Source: Staphylococcus haemolyticus (lineage in GTDB: Bacteria > Bacillota > Bacilli > Staphylococcales > Staphylococcaceae). Taken from it: DNA of 64,000 bases. Below are positions 23,924 through 33,485 of the stretch, piece by piece (position 1 is the first letter of the stretch; the number at the start of each line of letters is the position of its first letter). The DNA lies in contig NZ_CP035291.1 in assembly GCF_006094395.1 (NCBI RefSeq), positions 2,356,001 through 2,420,000 of the forward strand. Reading direction: 5' to 3'. The notes beneath the pieces were generated by a model. That model searched no databases, was not told where the DNA came from, and saw only the letters and a program-made list of their open reading frames with translations. The translations under genes were made by a program, and so were the position numbers.

Positions 23924-24714
23924 ATGCAGTCGTCCTACTAGCACTAATTTTATTAATTTTAATGCTCATTTTTGGCGGTAAAAAAGGCTTAATCTCATAC
24001 TTAACATTATTTTTAAATTTTATTATCTTGCTAATTAGTATTGTGTTCATCTTATTTGGAACACCTATTTACCTAGTTTCACTAGTTTTTTGCATTGTCA
24101 TTGCCGCATGTAACTTATTTATTTTAAATAGTTATAACATTAAGACCAAAGCAGCTTTTATTGCTACAATAATTACTACCATTCTCTTAATAGTTGGTAT
24201 TTATCTATCAATAAGTATCGGTCACTTACAAGGCTTTACTACGGAACAACAAGACGAAACATATATTTTTTCAATGAATATCGGTATTGATATGGTTCAA
24301 TTCTCAGTATTTACAGTCATTTTAGCAGTAATTGCAGCAGTCATCGACTTAACCATAACTATAAGTTCTCCAATGTATGAACTTAATGAAACTAACCCCA
24401 CCCTTTCACGTAAGGCATTGTTCCAATCAGGCATGCGTGTAGGTAGAGAAATTCTAGCAACTTCTGCCAATACGATATATTTAGCTTATTTTGGTGGTCA
24501 ATTGACATTATTCTTTTGGTTTTTCCAATTACATTATTCTTTCGGACATATCATCAACTCAAAAATATTTGCCCAAGAATTTATTTCAATCTTACTAGGT
24601 GGAATTGCCGTAGCGATTAGTATCCCGATTACGGCATGGATTACAGCTTTATTAATTAAACACCCTAAATTTAATCAAAAGCATTCTGAAATTTCTTCGC
24701 AATCTACGGATTAA
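23920..24714 (+). CDS. YibE/F-family membrane protein (second of pair)
   Basis: 264 residues with about seven to eight membrane segments and the same signature as its partner (AVIAAVIDLTITISSPMYELN). It starts inside the previous stop codon (ATGA). A longer frame begins earlier but lacks an SD, whereas GAAGGGTG precedes this ATG. The two related integral membrane proteins probably act as one complex. The transported or sensed substrate is unknown. Confidence 0.75.
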   Translation: MNAVVLLALILLILMLIFGGKKGLISYLTLFLNFIILLISIVFILFGTPIYLVSLVFCIVIAACNLFILNSYNIKTKAAFIATIITTILLIVGIYLSISIGHLQGFTTEQQDETYIFSMNIGIDMVQFSVFTVILAVIAAVIDLTITISSPMYELNETNPTLSRKALFQSGMRVGREILATSANTIYLAYFGGQLTLFFWFFQLHYSFGHIINSKIFAQEFISILLGGIAVAISIPITAWITALLIKHPKFNQKHSEISSQSTD

Positions 24715-24771
24715 AATTTAAAAAACTAACTTATAAAAATATAATAACCGGGACACAGTTCTCTCAAAAAT

Positions 24772-24809
24772 AGCCAGTAAATGAGTCTTGATAAATTCAT
24801 TCACTGGCT
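24772..24809. terminator. Terminator between convergent genes
   Basis: AGCCAGTAAATGA pairs with TCATTCACTGGCT with one mismatch, T-rich on both sides. It lies between the YibE/F pair and a convergent GNAT gene. Confidence 0.65.
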
Positions 24810-24826
24810 TGTTTATTTATAAGCAT

Positions 24827-25291
24827 CTATATTTTAAAATTCATAACGTAAACTGGTCGCCCTTCTAAAATTGCATCTCCAGTAATAGAATATTGGGCTC
24901 GCTTATATAATCCGATGGCTTTGTCGTTGTCAGTATTCACAGTTAATATTATTTCATTAATGTAAGGAAATGTTGAATTTATATAGCTTGGTAGTTGTTG
25001 AATCACTGCTTTTCCAAGACCTTGACCACGATATCGTGCATCCACACTAAATGAACGGAAAAATATAGCTTTATTATTGTCACTATATGGTTTAACACCC
25101 TGACCTTCATGTAAAGTAAAGAAGCCCACACATTGATTATCTCTCATAACAAGAGTCGGGTGACGCTCGTCGTCTCCTTTAGCTAAATCAATATTTTGGA
25201 TAGGTGTCCGAGTGAATTTTCTATCTTCTGGTAATATTTCAAATACATCTAATAATGGTTTATCTTGATTTGAATATGGTCGAATTTCCAT
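24827..25291 (-). CDS. GNAT family N-acetyltransferase
   Basis: 154 residues. Acetyl-CoA binding motif RYRGQGLGKAVIQQL at about 86-100, followed by the NTDNDKAIGLYKRAQY segment typical of the GNAT C-terminal half. ATG at 25289-25291 with AGGGGC just upstream. The gene begins 7 bp after the NUDIX stop and is probably co-transcribed. Substrate unknown. Confidence 0.82.
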   Translation of the reverse strand: MEIRPYSNQDKPLLDVFEILPEDRKFTRTPIQNIDLAKGDDERHPTLVMRDNQCVGFFTLHEGQGVKPYSDNNKAIFFRSFSVDARYRGQGLGKAVIQQLPSYINSTFPYINEIILTVNTDNDKAIGLYKRAQYSITGDAILEGRPVYVMNFKI

Positions 25292-25298
25292 TATGCCC

Positions 25299-25688
25299 CT
25301 ACTTTCTCTCTGAAAATGTTTCAATCCACTTTATAACAGCGGGTGCTATTAACGTTGTATCAGATTTATCGAACCAACGTATATCAGTAATTTCATTATC
25401 AATTTCAACGTTATTCCAGTCAATTTCTTGTTGAAGTTTAAATCCATTTAGTTCTGTTAGCATGTTCGTTTGCGGGTATGCATCGCCTATGACCGTTCCA
25501 ATATATGTGAAATCCTCTTGTGGAAACTCTAATTGTAGTTCCTCTTTTACTTCCCTTTGTATCGCTTCTAATTGCGTTTCACCTTCATCAATTTTACCAC
25601 CCGGGAAATAATACTTCTCTCTATTTCTTACTTGTACTAATAAGATTTGGTTCTCTGTTTCCTCCACTAAACAAACACACTTTATCAT
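25299..25688 (-). CDS. NUDIX hydrolase
   Basis: 129 residues. A clear NUDIX box GxxxxxEx7REVxEELQ (GKIDEGETQLEAIQREVKEE, about 31-50) hydrolyses a nucleoside diphosphate linked to some group X. The remainder is the short alpha/beta/alpha fold alone. Start ATG with AAAAAGGTG upstream. It is followed closely by a GNAT gene, and such pairs are common. The specific nucleotide is not predictable. Confidence 0.85.
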   Translation of the reverse strand: MIKCVCLVEETENQILLVQVRNREKYYFPGGKIDEGETQLEAIQREVKEELQLEFPQEDFTYIGTVIGDAYPQTNMLTELNGFKLQQEIDWNNVEIDNEITDIRWFDKSDTTLIAPAVIKWIETFSERK

Positions 25689-25816
25689 ATGATCACACCT
25701 TTTTAACGAAATGTTTTGTACTTCAAAAATATATGTTATTTTAGTATGATGTTAACATATAATAATATACTAAATGATTATTTGATGACATTTAGATATT
25801 TCGGAGGGTATTATTC

Positions 25817-26095
25817 ATGGCAAAAAAATCAAAATTAACGCGCGTTTCAAATTTAGTTAGTACAGCAGGCTTTATCGTAGATGGTTATAACGGTATTAAA
25901 TTCGACGCGAAAAATAAAAATCTAGTTTATTTATCTTTAGGCCTAAGCACTGTAGGCACACTTTTAGATTTCGTAGTATCAATGAAATCTCCTTACAAAT
26001 TCCGTAAGCTAACATCATTCGTATCATTCATTATTAATGTTACACGTTTAGCTTCAAGCTTTAGAAAAGTTAAAGAAGACTATAATTTCCAATAA
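25817..26095 (+). CDS. Conserved small membrane protein, unknown function
   Basis: 92 residues, basic N-terminus (MAKKSKLTRVS). Two hydrophobic segments are visible, about 42-57 (LVYLSLGLSTVGTLLDFVV region) and about 69-82. SD CGGAGGG precedes the ATG. I recognise it as the kind of small protein found near sle1 in staphylococci but know no function. Confidence 0.65.
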   Translation: MAKKSKLTRVSNLVSTAGFIVDGYNGIKFDAKNKNLVYLSLGLSTVGTLLDFVVSMKSPYKFRKLTSFVSFIINVTRLASSFRKVKEDYNFQ

Positions 26096-26100
26096 TATAA

Positions 26101-26151
26101 AAAAGCTAATCAAAAGAAGTAAAGTATACTTCCTTTTGATTAGCTTTTTTT
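26101..26151. terminator. Bidirectional terminator
   Basis: AAAAGCTAATCAAAAG pairs with CTTTTGATTAGCTTTT, with A and T runs at the ends. It serves both the small membrane protein and the convergent sle1. Confidence 0.8.
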
Positions 26152-26157
26152 GATAAA

Positions 26158-27147
26158 TTAATGAATAAATTTATAATTGCGTACTTGATAAGCAGGGATT
26201 GTACGATATGTTAAAATACCTGGACTCGCACTAAAGTTCATTTCTGAAACTAAAATACTACCATTGCTATTAACACGTTCTACAAATGCTACATGACCAT
26301 AATAACCGGCATCTGATTGTGCAATTGAACCTACTGTTGGGTTACCATCAATACGATACCCATCTCTAGCTGCAGCATTATCCCAGTTATTGGCATTCCA
26401 CCAATAAGTACTAATACCTTTTCCAATAGCAGCACGACGATTAAACACATGCCATGTACATTGTCCCCAATCATATAAATTTCTATGATTAAATACTGGT
26501 GATGAATAATACGTTGATTGTGCTGAACGCGTTGAGTAAGTGTTTGAAGAAGCTGAACCACTAACTCTTAATTTTTGACCAGGATAAATAAAGAAATTAT
26601 TTAATCCATTTAATCTCATAATATGTTGATATGTTGTACCATATCGGCTAGCAATAGATGACAGTGAATCCCCATAACGTACTGTATAAGTACTTGATGA
26701 ACCACCACTATTTGAATTATAACTTGAGTGTGAATTTGAACTTACAGACCCAGATACTTTTAATTGTTGACCAGGGAAAATTAAAAAGCTATTTAAGCCA
26801 TTTAAATTCATAATATGACGATATGTTGTACCATATCGACTAGCGATAGATGATAAACTATCCCCTGCTCTAACAGTATATGTACTACTTGAATTACCGT
26901 AATTTGAACGACTTGAATAATTAGAAGATCCTGAAACTTTTAATACTTGGTTTGGAAAAATAAGATTTGATGATAAGCCATTTAATGATTTTAATTTAGA
27001 TACAGTGATACCATAATGGTGTGAAATAGACCATAAAGATTCACCACTTCGAACTGTGTGCGTTGTTGATGCTTCAGCTTGATGAGCAAATAATGTACTA
27101 AGTGCTCCTGTCCCTAATACTGCTGTTGCTAGAATTTTTTTATTCAT
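26158..27147 (-). CDS. sle1: N-acetylmuramoyl-L-alanine amidase Sle1 (autolysin, LysM-CHAP)
   Basis: 329 residues. Secreted cell-wall amidase that helps split daughter cells. A signal peptide ([20 protein letters not shown], likely cleaved after the AEA near residue 26) precedes three LysM peptidoglycan-binding repeats at about 28-72, 88-132 and 152-196, and a C-terminal CHAP domain from about 220. CHAP catalytic Cys230 is in [10 protein letters not shown] and His285 in [12 protein letters not shown] at 27145-27147 with AAGGAGG 8 bases upstream; the longer frame upstream has no role. Also known as aaa. Confidence 0.95.
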   Translation of the reverse strand: MNKKILATAVLGTGALSTLFAHQAEASTTHTVRSGESLWSISHHYGITVSKLKSLNGLSSNLIFPNQVLKVSGSSNYSSRSNYGNSSSTYTVRAGDSLSSIASRYGTTYRHIMNLNGLNSFLIFPGQQLKVSGSVSSNSHSSYNSNSGGSSSTYTVRYGDSLSSIASRYGTTYQHIMRLNGLNNFFIYPGQKLRVSGSASSNTYSTRSAQSTYYSSPVFNHRNLYDWGQCTWHVFNRRAAIGKGISTYWWNANNWDNAAARDGYRIDGNPTVGSIAQSDAGYYGHVAFVERVNSNGSILVSEMNFSASPGILTYRTIPAYQVRNYKFIH

Positions 27148-27450
27148 ACAAAGCGCCTCCTTAATCTTATGCTTGTTCATTCGGTTACTCACCACTTACT
27201 TCTAGTTGTACTAGACACTTATCTGTATTAAATCTTTATTACATACTTCTTTCTTTTATCCGTTCAAGTAGTGTACTTATACTAAATTAATACAATTTAG
27301 CATGATATTCCATTTCAATTTGATTACATATCTATGAATTTTTTGTACACTACTTTTAAATTTTAAATAATATGCATAGAAATATAATTTACTTTTCATA
27401 AGTGTATAACACATTCTCAACTATTGAGATTTAACTTTTATTAAAAATTA
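27148..27450. other. sle1 upstream region
   Basis: About 300 bp without a gene. It must hold the sle1 promoter and any cell-wall-stress or WalR sites. I found only weak matches to the TGTWAH-N5-TGTWAH WalR motif and do not call one. Confidence 0.4.
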
Positions 27451-27540
27451 AGAGGGTGGAACAAAATTGATTGTCCCACCCCCATATGGCTGACTAGAGT
27501 TGAGAAAAGATATCTTCTATCCTCAGTCAGTTAATTCTAA
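27451..27540. repeat. Staphylococcal dispersed intergenic repeat, short copy
   Basis: AGAGGGTGGAACAAAATTGATTG-TCCCACCC inverted repeat, then GGCTGACTAGAG...CTCAGTCAGTT. It resembles the left half of the elements at 10708 and 33033 but lacks the TTGCCxGGGxAG right half. Confidence 0.5.
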
Positions 27541-27586
27541 CTATAATGTAGAATTAAAATATTATTTTTGTCTTAACTCATTTGAT

Positions 27587-28732
27587 TTAGTTCAAAGTAT
27601 CAATGGCTTGTTTTAAATCTTCAACTAAATCATCTGTATCTTCAATACCGATTGATAAACGTACGAGTCCATCAGTGATACCTTCTTTAGCACGGACATC
27701 AGCAGGGATAGATGCATGTGTCATTAAAGCAGGTACTGAAATTAAACTTTCAACTGCACCTAAACTTTCAGCTAATGTGAAGTAGTTTGTTTCACGAATA
27801 AGTTGTTTTGCTGCTTCAGTATCCTTCACTTCAAAAGCAACCACGCCTGTATGACCACTTGCTTGAGCGACATGAATATCATGGTTTAAATGGTCTTTAA
27901 TACTTGGATGGAATACTTGTTGAACTGACGGATGGTTTTGTAACATTTCAACAATTGCTTCAACATTACGATTAATTTGTTCCATACGTAATCCTAATGT
28001 TTTAATACCACGAACTAATAAATAACTATCTTGTGGTCCAAGAACACCACCTGTTGAATTTGAAATAAAGGCTAAGCGTTCTCCTAACTCGTCATCGGCA
28101 GTTGCAACCAAACCAGCTACTACATCACTATGACCGCCAATATATTTAGTAGCTGAATGTAATACAATATCAATACCGAAATCTAATGGATTTTGATAGT
28201 AAGGTGTCATAAATGTATTATCTACTACTGAAATTAAGTTATTTTCTTTTGCAATTTCTGCTGTACGTTTAATATCTGTTACACGCAATAATGGATTTGA
28301 TGGTGTTTCTACATATAACATTTTAGTTTCTGGTTTAATATAGTCTTTGACATTTTCAATATGAGTTGTATCTACGAAATCAACATCGATGCCATAACGT
28401 GTAAATACTTTCGTTAGGGCACGATAAGTTCCACCATACACATCAGAATTTAAAATAAGATGATCACCTTTATCTAACAACATGATGACCGCACTGATAG
28501 CCGCCATACCTGAGCCAAAAGCAAAACCATGTTTACCATTTTCTAAATTAGCAATAACACTTTCAATCGCTGTACGTGTTGGGTTAGCTGTACGAGAGTA
28601 CTCGTATCCTTGTCTTAAGTCACCAATCTCGTCTTGTAAATACGTACTTGTTTGGTAAATAGGTGTCGTAACTGCACCTGTAAAGTCATCTGTTGTATGT
28701 CCACCATGAATCATTTGTGTTTTTTTCTTCAT
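27587..28732 (-). CDS. mccB: Cystathionine gamma-lyase/gamma-synthase (MccB-type)
   Basis: 381 residues. Cys/Met-metabolism PLP enzyme. Motifs: YSRTANPTRTAIE (about 45-57), FGSGMAAISAV, and the PLP lysine at 197 in HSATKYIGGHSD (numbered from the first of two ATGs). With the neighbouring cystathionine beta-synthase-type MccA it probably runs reverse transsulfuration, converting homocysteine to cysteine; some genomes call it metB. Two adjacent ATGs at 28735 and 28732 exist. The second lies 7 bases from AAAGGAG and is preferred; the first overlaps the mccA stop. Confidence 0.9.
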   Translation of the reverse strand: MKKKTQMIHGGHTTDDFTGAVTTPIYQTSTYLQDEIGDLRQGYEYSRTANPTRTAIESVIANLENGKHGFAFGSGMAAISAVIMLLDKGDHLILNSDVYGGTYRALTKVFTRYGIDVDFVDTTHIENVKDYIKPETKMLYVETPSNPLLRVTDIKRTAEIAKENNLISVVDNTFMTPYYQNPLDFGIDIVLHSATKYIGGHSDVVAGLVATADDELGERLAFISNSTGGVLGPQDSYLLVRGIKTLGLRMEQINRNVEAIVEMLQNHPSVQQVFHPSIKDHLNHDIHVAQASGHTGVVAFEVKDTEAAKQLIRETNYFTLAESLGAVESLISVPALMTHASIPADVRAKEGITDGLVRLSIGIEDTDDLVEDLKQAIDTLN

Positions 28733-28734
28733 CA

Positions 28735-29631
28735 TTATTCTCCTTTGTATTCAAATATTTTTTTCGACATATAACGATCGCTTCCATCTGGAAAAATGGT
28801 TACAATAACGCCCTTATCGATTTGATTTTTAATGTCTAAAGCACCTTGTAAAGCAGCGCCTGATGAGCTACCTACTAATAATCCTTCTTGTTGTGCTAAA
28901 CGTTTAACATTGTCAAAGCCATCTTTATCACTTACTGTAATGATTTGATCTACTAAACTTCGTTCCAAAAAGATGGGCCATTTTTCTGAACCAATACCTT
29001 CAATATCATGCGAATGTGCTTCGCCACCATTTAATATTGAGCCTTCTGGTTCAACGATCACATTCTTTACATTATACTGTTTAAGATGTTGTGCAACGCC
29101 TGTAAACGTACCTCCTGAACCCACGCCTGCAACAAAGTAGTCTATGTTTGGCAAAGTATCAGTCAGTTGTTTACCTAACGTATGCGTATATGCCGATGGA
29201 TTATATTCCGTTTCAAATTGGTTCATATATACTGCCCCGTATTCTTGGGCGTAGCTTCTTGCTTTAGTTTGCGCACCAATCATGCCTTCATCTTTAGGCG
29301 TATGTTTAATATCTGCGCCTAATGCACGCATAATTGATATTTTTTCTTCAGAAAAGCCCTCTGGCGCAAAAATAACACATTTTAAATGATACCGATTAGC
29401 AGCAATTACAAGTCCTATTCCAGTATTTCCCGCTGTAGCTTCAACAATCGTGTCCCCCGAAGAAACTCGACCTTCTTTTATGGCTGTTTCAACAAGGTAT
29501 TTACCTAGTCTATCTTTTACACTACCACCTGGATTGAATTGCTCTAATTTAGCATAAATCTGAACGTTCTCATCGCTAAAACTCTCCAGTAATACGAGTG
29601 GTGTTTGTCCTATTAAGTCAAATGCAATCAT
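28735..29631 (-). CDS. mccA: Cysteine synthase / cystathionine beta-synthase family (MccA-type)
   Basis: 298 residues. PLP beta-family enzyme. The PLP lysine is Lys39 in GGSVKDR, with EATAGNTGIGL (about 63-73) and the phosphate loop GVGSGGTFTG. It is the single-domain, CBS-domain-free form that pairs with mccB to make cystathionine from homocysteine and serine or O-acetylserine. Translationally close to mccB. No convincing SD precedes the ATG; the upstream sequence has an AAAGCG...CGCTTT inverted repeat instead. The family N-terminus fits this start. Confidence 0.88.
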   Translation of the reverse strand: MIAFDLIGQTPLVLLESFSDENVQIYAKLEQFNPGGSVKDRLGKYLVETAIKEGRVSSGDTIVEATAGNTGIGLVIAANRYHLKCVIFAPEGFSEEKISIMRALGADIKHTPKDEGMIGAQTKARSYAQEYGAVYMNQFETEYNPSAYTHTLGKQLTDTLPNIDYFVAGVGSGGTFTGVAQHLKQYNVKNVIVEPEGSILNGGEAHSHDIEGIGSEKWPIFLERSLVDQIITVSDKDGFDNVKRLAQQEGLLVGSSSGAALQGALDIKNQIDKGVIVTIFPDGSDRYMSKKIFEYKGE

Positions 29632-29904
29632 ATTAATTATCTAAAGCGCTCTTATTCGCTTTGACTCAACCTACCTTCTGTTTATAGTATTCATTAACCC
29701 CAAATTTAGTTTATAATTCTTACTCAATCACTATGAATTATACGATAATCTTTAGATTTATGCAAAACTGCAAATTTTAAACTTTTCCATGTAATATATA
29801 AGAACTCAATAACTATCGTTCAACTTAATACTCGTGTTACGATAATATCGATGCAAACACAATAATTGATTATACGTATTAATAATACTTAAAGGAGAAT
29901 CGTA
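29632..29904. other. Divergent intergenic region mccA / pentapeptide protein
   Basis: 273 bp, AT-rich. No S-box, T-box or other riboswitch pattern was recognised. It contains the promoters for both flanking genes; none is strong enough to place. Confidence 0.35.
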
Positions 29905-30435
29905 ATGACATCAAAAGCCGATTTATCTCTATCTGTGTTTACTAATGAACACTATAAAAGCATAAAATATACCAATAGTACCTTTAGAAACGCTATGTAC
30001 GACGATTTAGAAATTAATAAGAGTTATTTTAAAAACTGTGACTTTTCTGAGGGCATATTTAAAAATGTTCATACCGTGTCTAACACTAAATTAATTAATT
30101 GTGACTTTAGCAGTAGTATTTTTGTAAACATTAATTTCTTTAAAACGTTAATGAGTAAAGTAAACTACAGTGTAACTACATTCGATGATAGTCAATTCAA
30201 CGTACTAACTATAGAACAGACTTCCTTCAAAGACTGTAGCTTACGCAACGTCACTTTCAACGATGTTGTCTTAAAGAAAGTCGTGTTTGAAAATGTGGCA
30301 TTAGATTTATGTAGCCTAGACAATGTTAAAATTAAAGATTGTGTATTTAAAAATGTTTCAATCAACAATTCAGCAATTTCTGAGAAAGTGATGAAAGAAT
30401 TACGCAAACAAGACGTTCGTTTTGAAAACATGTAA
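29905..30435 (+). CDS. Pentapeptide-repeat protein
   Basis: 176 residues built from degenerate five-residue repeats with a central F/L and N/D/S positions (CDFSEGIF, CDFSSSIFVNINF, TSFKDCSLRNVTFNDV, VFENVALDLCSLDNV). This predicts a right-handed quadrilateral beta-helix. Start ATG preceded by AAAGGAGAATCGTA. Some pentapeptide proteins mimic DNA and protect gyrase, but nothing here shows that, so the function is unknown. Confidence 0.75.
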   Translation: MTSKADLSLSVFTNEHYKSIKYTNSTFRNAMYDDLEINKSYFKNCDFSEGIFKNVHTVSNTKLINCDFSSSIFVNINFFKTLMSKVNYSVTTFDDSQFNVLTIEQTSFKDCSLRNVTFNDVVLKKVVFENVALDLCSLDNVKIKDCVFKNVSINNSAISEKVMKELRKQDVRFENM

Positions 30436-30555
30436 TCCTACTGTTCCACATTTGTATCATTTCTAACATATCCCTTTTTAATATCAAAACTGATATGTTT
30501 TAGATGTAGTGTTAAAAGGAATAAAGAATCAAAGTATCTAAAGGGGGGGAGATTG

Positions 30556-31095
30556 ATGTCTACACATGAAAATGATCACTATGAAGCGTTTGAATCGAGT
30601 CAACATAACCGTGAAGATTTAATGGATTTAAGCGAGTTACGACAACAAGTTGACGCATTTAAAACAAATAATAATGATTCAGAATTAAAAGAACATATTG
30701 CTTCAGAATTAATTAAGTGGAAAGAGTATATACGAGATCAATATAGACCAGAAGATCCAGCTGAACAGTCAAGATTGTCTAATATTGCTGATAAAGTTCA
30801 AGGTGATATAGACTCAGCTTTTGAATATAATGATGGTTCAAAAATATTTGCTTTTTTAGAGGCTTCTTATCAAAGAAGTAAGGAAGATTTAGTGTACGGT
30901 CGTACGTTAATTCTTTTTTCTGAAAAAGATACAATAAAAAGAGCACTTTCATTCTTTGACTCTGATGAGGAAAACCATAAACTTGCTGACTTTATTGTTT
31001 CTAAAAATATAGAAATTGGTAAAGAAATCATGTCTGAAGATTATTTAGAGCTATTAGAAATTGAACGAGATTATATAAATGCTCGTTTCAATTAG
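30556..31095 (+). CDS. Conserved protein of unknown function
   Basis: 179 residues, very acidic, mostly predicted helical, with no signal peptide or membrane segment. A C-terminal half with SEKDTIKRALSFFDSDEENH is distinctive but I do not recognise a family. ATG at 30556 with a GGGGGGAG purine run upstream; a TTG one codon earlier is possible. It sits between the pentapeptide protein and the sodium symporter gene. Confidence 0.6.
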   Translation: MSTHENDHYEAFESSQHNREDLMDLSELRQQVDAFKTNNNDSELKEHIASELIKWKEYIRDQYRPEDPAEQSRLSNIADKVQGDIDSAFEYNDGSKIFAFLEASYQRSKEDLVYGRTLILFSEKDTIKRALSFFDSDEENHKLADFIVSKNIEIGKEIMSEDYLELLEIERDYINARFN

Positions 31096-31096
31096 T

Positions 31097-31134
31097 AAAA
31101 AAGGTTAGCCACATATGTGTGACTAACCTTTTTA
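31097..31134. terminator. Bidirectional terminator
   Basis: AAAAAAGGTTAG...CTAACCTTTTT hairpin between convergent genes. Confidence 0.75.
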
Positions 31135-31147
31135 TATTGTATGATCT

Positions 31148-32476
31148 TTAGAATAATTGAACGATAAACACGAGTATAATAACGGCTGGCATAACGAATT
31201 TAATTAAAAAATACCATGGCGCAAAGAATTTGAACTTGTCGCGACCGAAACTTTCTTTTAAAGCTTCTTTATCTAATAATTGCCCTACTACTAATGTTGT
31301 CCCAAGTGCGCCTAAAGGCATTAAAATATTTGAAACTATGAAATCCATATTATCAAAAATAGTTCCCGCACCAAATTTAATATCACTTAAACTGCTAAAT
31401 GATAGCGTAGCTGGAATACTAATAATTAATACCAATATACTTGCGATAAATGCTACAGATTTACGCTTAGAATTATCATTTTTAGTGAAATTAGATACGT
31501 TTAATTCTAATAGCGAAATAGAAGAAGTTAATGCAGCAAATAAGAATAAGATTAAGAATATGAAATAAAACATAACGCCAAAGCCCATTTGACTAAATAC
31601 TAATGGTAAAACTTTGAACAATAGTCCTGGCCCCTCCTGAGGTTCATATCCAAACGTTTTTAAAGCTGGAAATATGGCTAAACCAGCTAATACAGATACT
31701 AAAATATTCATAATTACTATTGAAATTGCTGATGACTTTATTGTCATTTCTTTTGGCGCATAACTTGCATAAGTAATCATCCCAGTTGTTCCCAATGATA
31801 ACGTAAAGAATGACTGACCTAACGCAAATAGAATACCTTCCATTGAAATATCTTCTAGACGTGGCTGTAGAATATAACGCACGCCGTCTATCGCGCCGTC
31901 TAAAGTTAAAGATTTGACTACCACGATAATTAAAAAGATAAATAATAGCGGCATCATTACTTTAGATGCTTTTTCTAACCCTTTTTCAACGCCCAACATG
32001 ACGATTATCATTGTTAAAAAGATAAAAATCCCCTGGCCTAAAACAGTTAGCCATGGATTACTAATGATTGCTTCAAAATTAATATTTGTCAGTGTCGTTT
32101 TCTCAATAGATAACATTTGTAAGATGACATTACCAATGTAGATAATGATCCATCCACCTATAACACTATAAAATCCAAATAATATAAATACTGCTAAATT
32201 ACCATTCCATCCAATAATGTTTAGCCATTTCTTACCAGTTAACTTGCTATATATGTGAGTAGTATAAGTACGTCCCATCTTACCTACTGTAAATTCCATA
32301 ATTAATAGCGGTAACCCTACAAAAATAGTAAATATTAAGAATAAAAGTAAAAAAGCTCCGCCACCATAAATGCCTGCCATGTACGGAAACTTCCACATTG
32401 CTCCTAGTCCTATTGCCGATCCCGCACTGGCTAAGATAAATCCGGTTGATGTCTTCCATTGTGACTCTTTGCTCAA
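31148..32476 (-). CDS. Sodium-dependent transporter, neurotransmitter:Na+ symporter (SNF/LeuT) family
   Basis: 442 residues with about 11-12 membrane helices. The signature GSAIGLGAMWKFPYMAGIYG in helix 1 is the unwound sodium and substrate site of LeuT-type symporters. Likely imports an amino acid or related solute with Na+. The start is probably TTG at 32474-32476 (8 bases from GGGAG), giving the family N-terminus MSKESQWKTS; a longer frame reaching 32515 includes the SD itself. In S. aureus a homologue also neighbours cysM/metB. Confidence 0.88.
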   Translation of the reverse strand: MSKESQWKTSTGFILASAGSAIGLGAMWKFPYMAGIYGGGAFLLLFLIFTIFVGLPLLIMEFTVGKMGRTYTTHIYSKLTGKKWLNIIGWNGNLAVFILFGFYSVIGGWIIIYIGNVILQMLSIEKTTLTNINFEAIISNPWLTVLGQGIFIFLTMIIVMLGVEKGLEKASKVMMPLLFIFLIIVVVKSLTLDGAIDGVRYILQPRLEDISMEGILFALGQSFFTLSLGTTGMITYASYAPKEMTIKSSAISIVIMNILVSVLAGLAIFPALKTFGYEPQEGPGLLFKVLPLVFSQMGFGVMFYFIFLILFLFAALTSSISLLELNVSNFTKNDNSKRKSVAFIASILVLIISIPATLSFSSLSDIKFGAGTIFDNMDFIVSNILMPLGALGTTLVVGQLLDKEALKESFGRDKFKFFAPWYFLIKFVMPAVIILVFIVQLF

Positions 32477-32626
32477 TTCATCCACTCCCTTTAACGCGTT
32501 AAAGCGTTTATGCACTTAAGTAATACTTTAACACGTCTTGCTTATAAGTGCAATATACATAGATTTTTTATTTTTTTATCTTTATAGTAAAATTTAACTA
32601 ATAGTGATTGCCTAAGGGGGAATATA

Positions 32627-32914
32627 ATGAGTTTACTTCATGAAAGAATTAAAGCTAATTATTGGAAAGGCGTAGAAGCTGTAGGGGGCCATATTGTATT
32701 TGAGGATGATGGATTTAGATTTACTCCTCACTCATTTAACATTCAAGCTGATTCAGTCTTCGTACCTTATCAACATATTCAAGAAGTTTCGAAAGTTAAT
32801 ACTTTATTCATTGTCCCAAATGGTGTCAAAATAATTGATAAGAACAAAAATGTTCATAAAATAGTTGTTAATCAACGAGAAAAAATCTTTGAATTTCTAA
32901 ACGAAATGAAATAA
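32627..32914 (+). CDS. GRAM-domain-like small protein
   Basis: 95 residues. The pattern of strands (GHIVFEDDGFRFTPHSFNIQ, VFVPYQHIQEVSKV, NGVKIIDKNKNVHKIVV) and a C-terminal helix resembles a GRAM/PH-like domain. SD AAGGGGG precedes the ATG. Function unknown. Confidence 0.6.
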   Translation: MSLLHERIKANYWKGVEAVGGHIVFEDDGFRFTPHSFNIQADSVFVPYQHIQEVSKVNTLFIVPNGVKIIDKNKNVHKIVVNQREKIFEFLNEMK

Positions 32915-33032
32915 TGCTTATTGCGTATGACAACATTCATTGTCTAATACTTAGTTAAACTAACTTATCAATCAAATTACAATATTTAATTTTTTTGTGG
33001 TAAAGTCATTGTGCTTTTTAAACATTAAAATA

Positions 33033-33195
33033 GAGGCTGGGACAAAATAAAATGTCTCAGCCTATTTTATCATTTTGTCAGTAGCTGACTGATTTGAAAA
33101 TGCGCTTGAATCAAGCTTTTTTCAAACCTAGTCATCCTTGCCGGGGTAGGACAACGAAATAAATTTTGAGAAAATATTATTTCTGTCCCACTCCC
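33033..33195. repeat. Staphylococcal dispersed intergenic repeat, copy 2
   Basis: GAGGCTGGGACAAAAT...ATGTCTCAGCCT inverted repeat, then GTCAGTAGCTGACT, CTTGCCGGGGTAGGACAACG and CTGTCCCACTCC. Same order of modules as copy 1 at 10708. It fills the 308-bp gap 32915-33222. Confidence 0.7.
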
Positions 33196-33222
33196 TATAT
33201 ATTGATCATACTAATAGCTAAT

Positions 33223-33471
33223 TTAATCATTAAAATCGTATACGACGTCTTGTCCCTCAGTAACTTCTTGAATACTCAAACTTTCAATGTGATCAACATT
33301 GATATAATGAGATTGTTGGCCATCTTTTAAAAATAAATAAGCAAGTTCATCAAATTCATCAATAAGACGTTGAATACATGCATCTTTATCAGGACCATTT
33401 TTAAAAGTTTTAAACTCATTATAATGTTTTCCAGATGTCGTTATATAAGTTAGTAAAAATGTACGTTTCAT
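33223..33471 (-). CDS. Conserved hypothetical protein
   Basis: 82 residues, small and acidic (VTEGQDVVYDFND at the end). ATG at 33469-33471, 8 bases from GGAG. A longer frame would overlap the esterase stop by 4 bp in ATGA form, so coupling to the esterase is possible. No domain recognised. Confidence 0.6.
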   Translation of the reverse strand: MKRTFLLTYITTSGKHYNEFKTFKNGPDKDACIQRLIDEFDELAYLFLKDGQQSHYINVDHIESLSIQEVTEGQDVVYDFND

Positions 33472-33485
33472 CACATTCGCTCCAC

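Noticed and set aside
27148..27450. WalR (TGTWAH-N5-TGTWAH) site upstream of sle1
   Set aside because: Only partial matches with one or more mismatches in each half; not strong enough.
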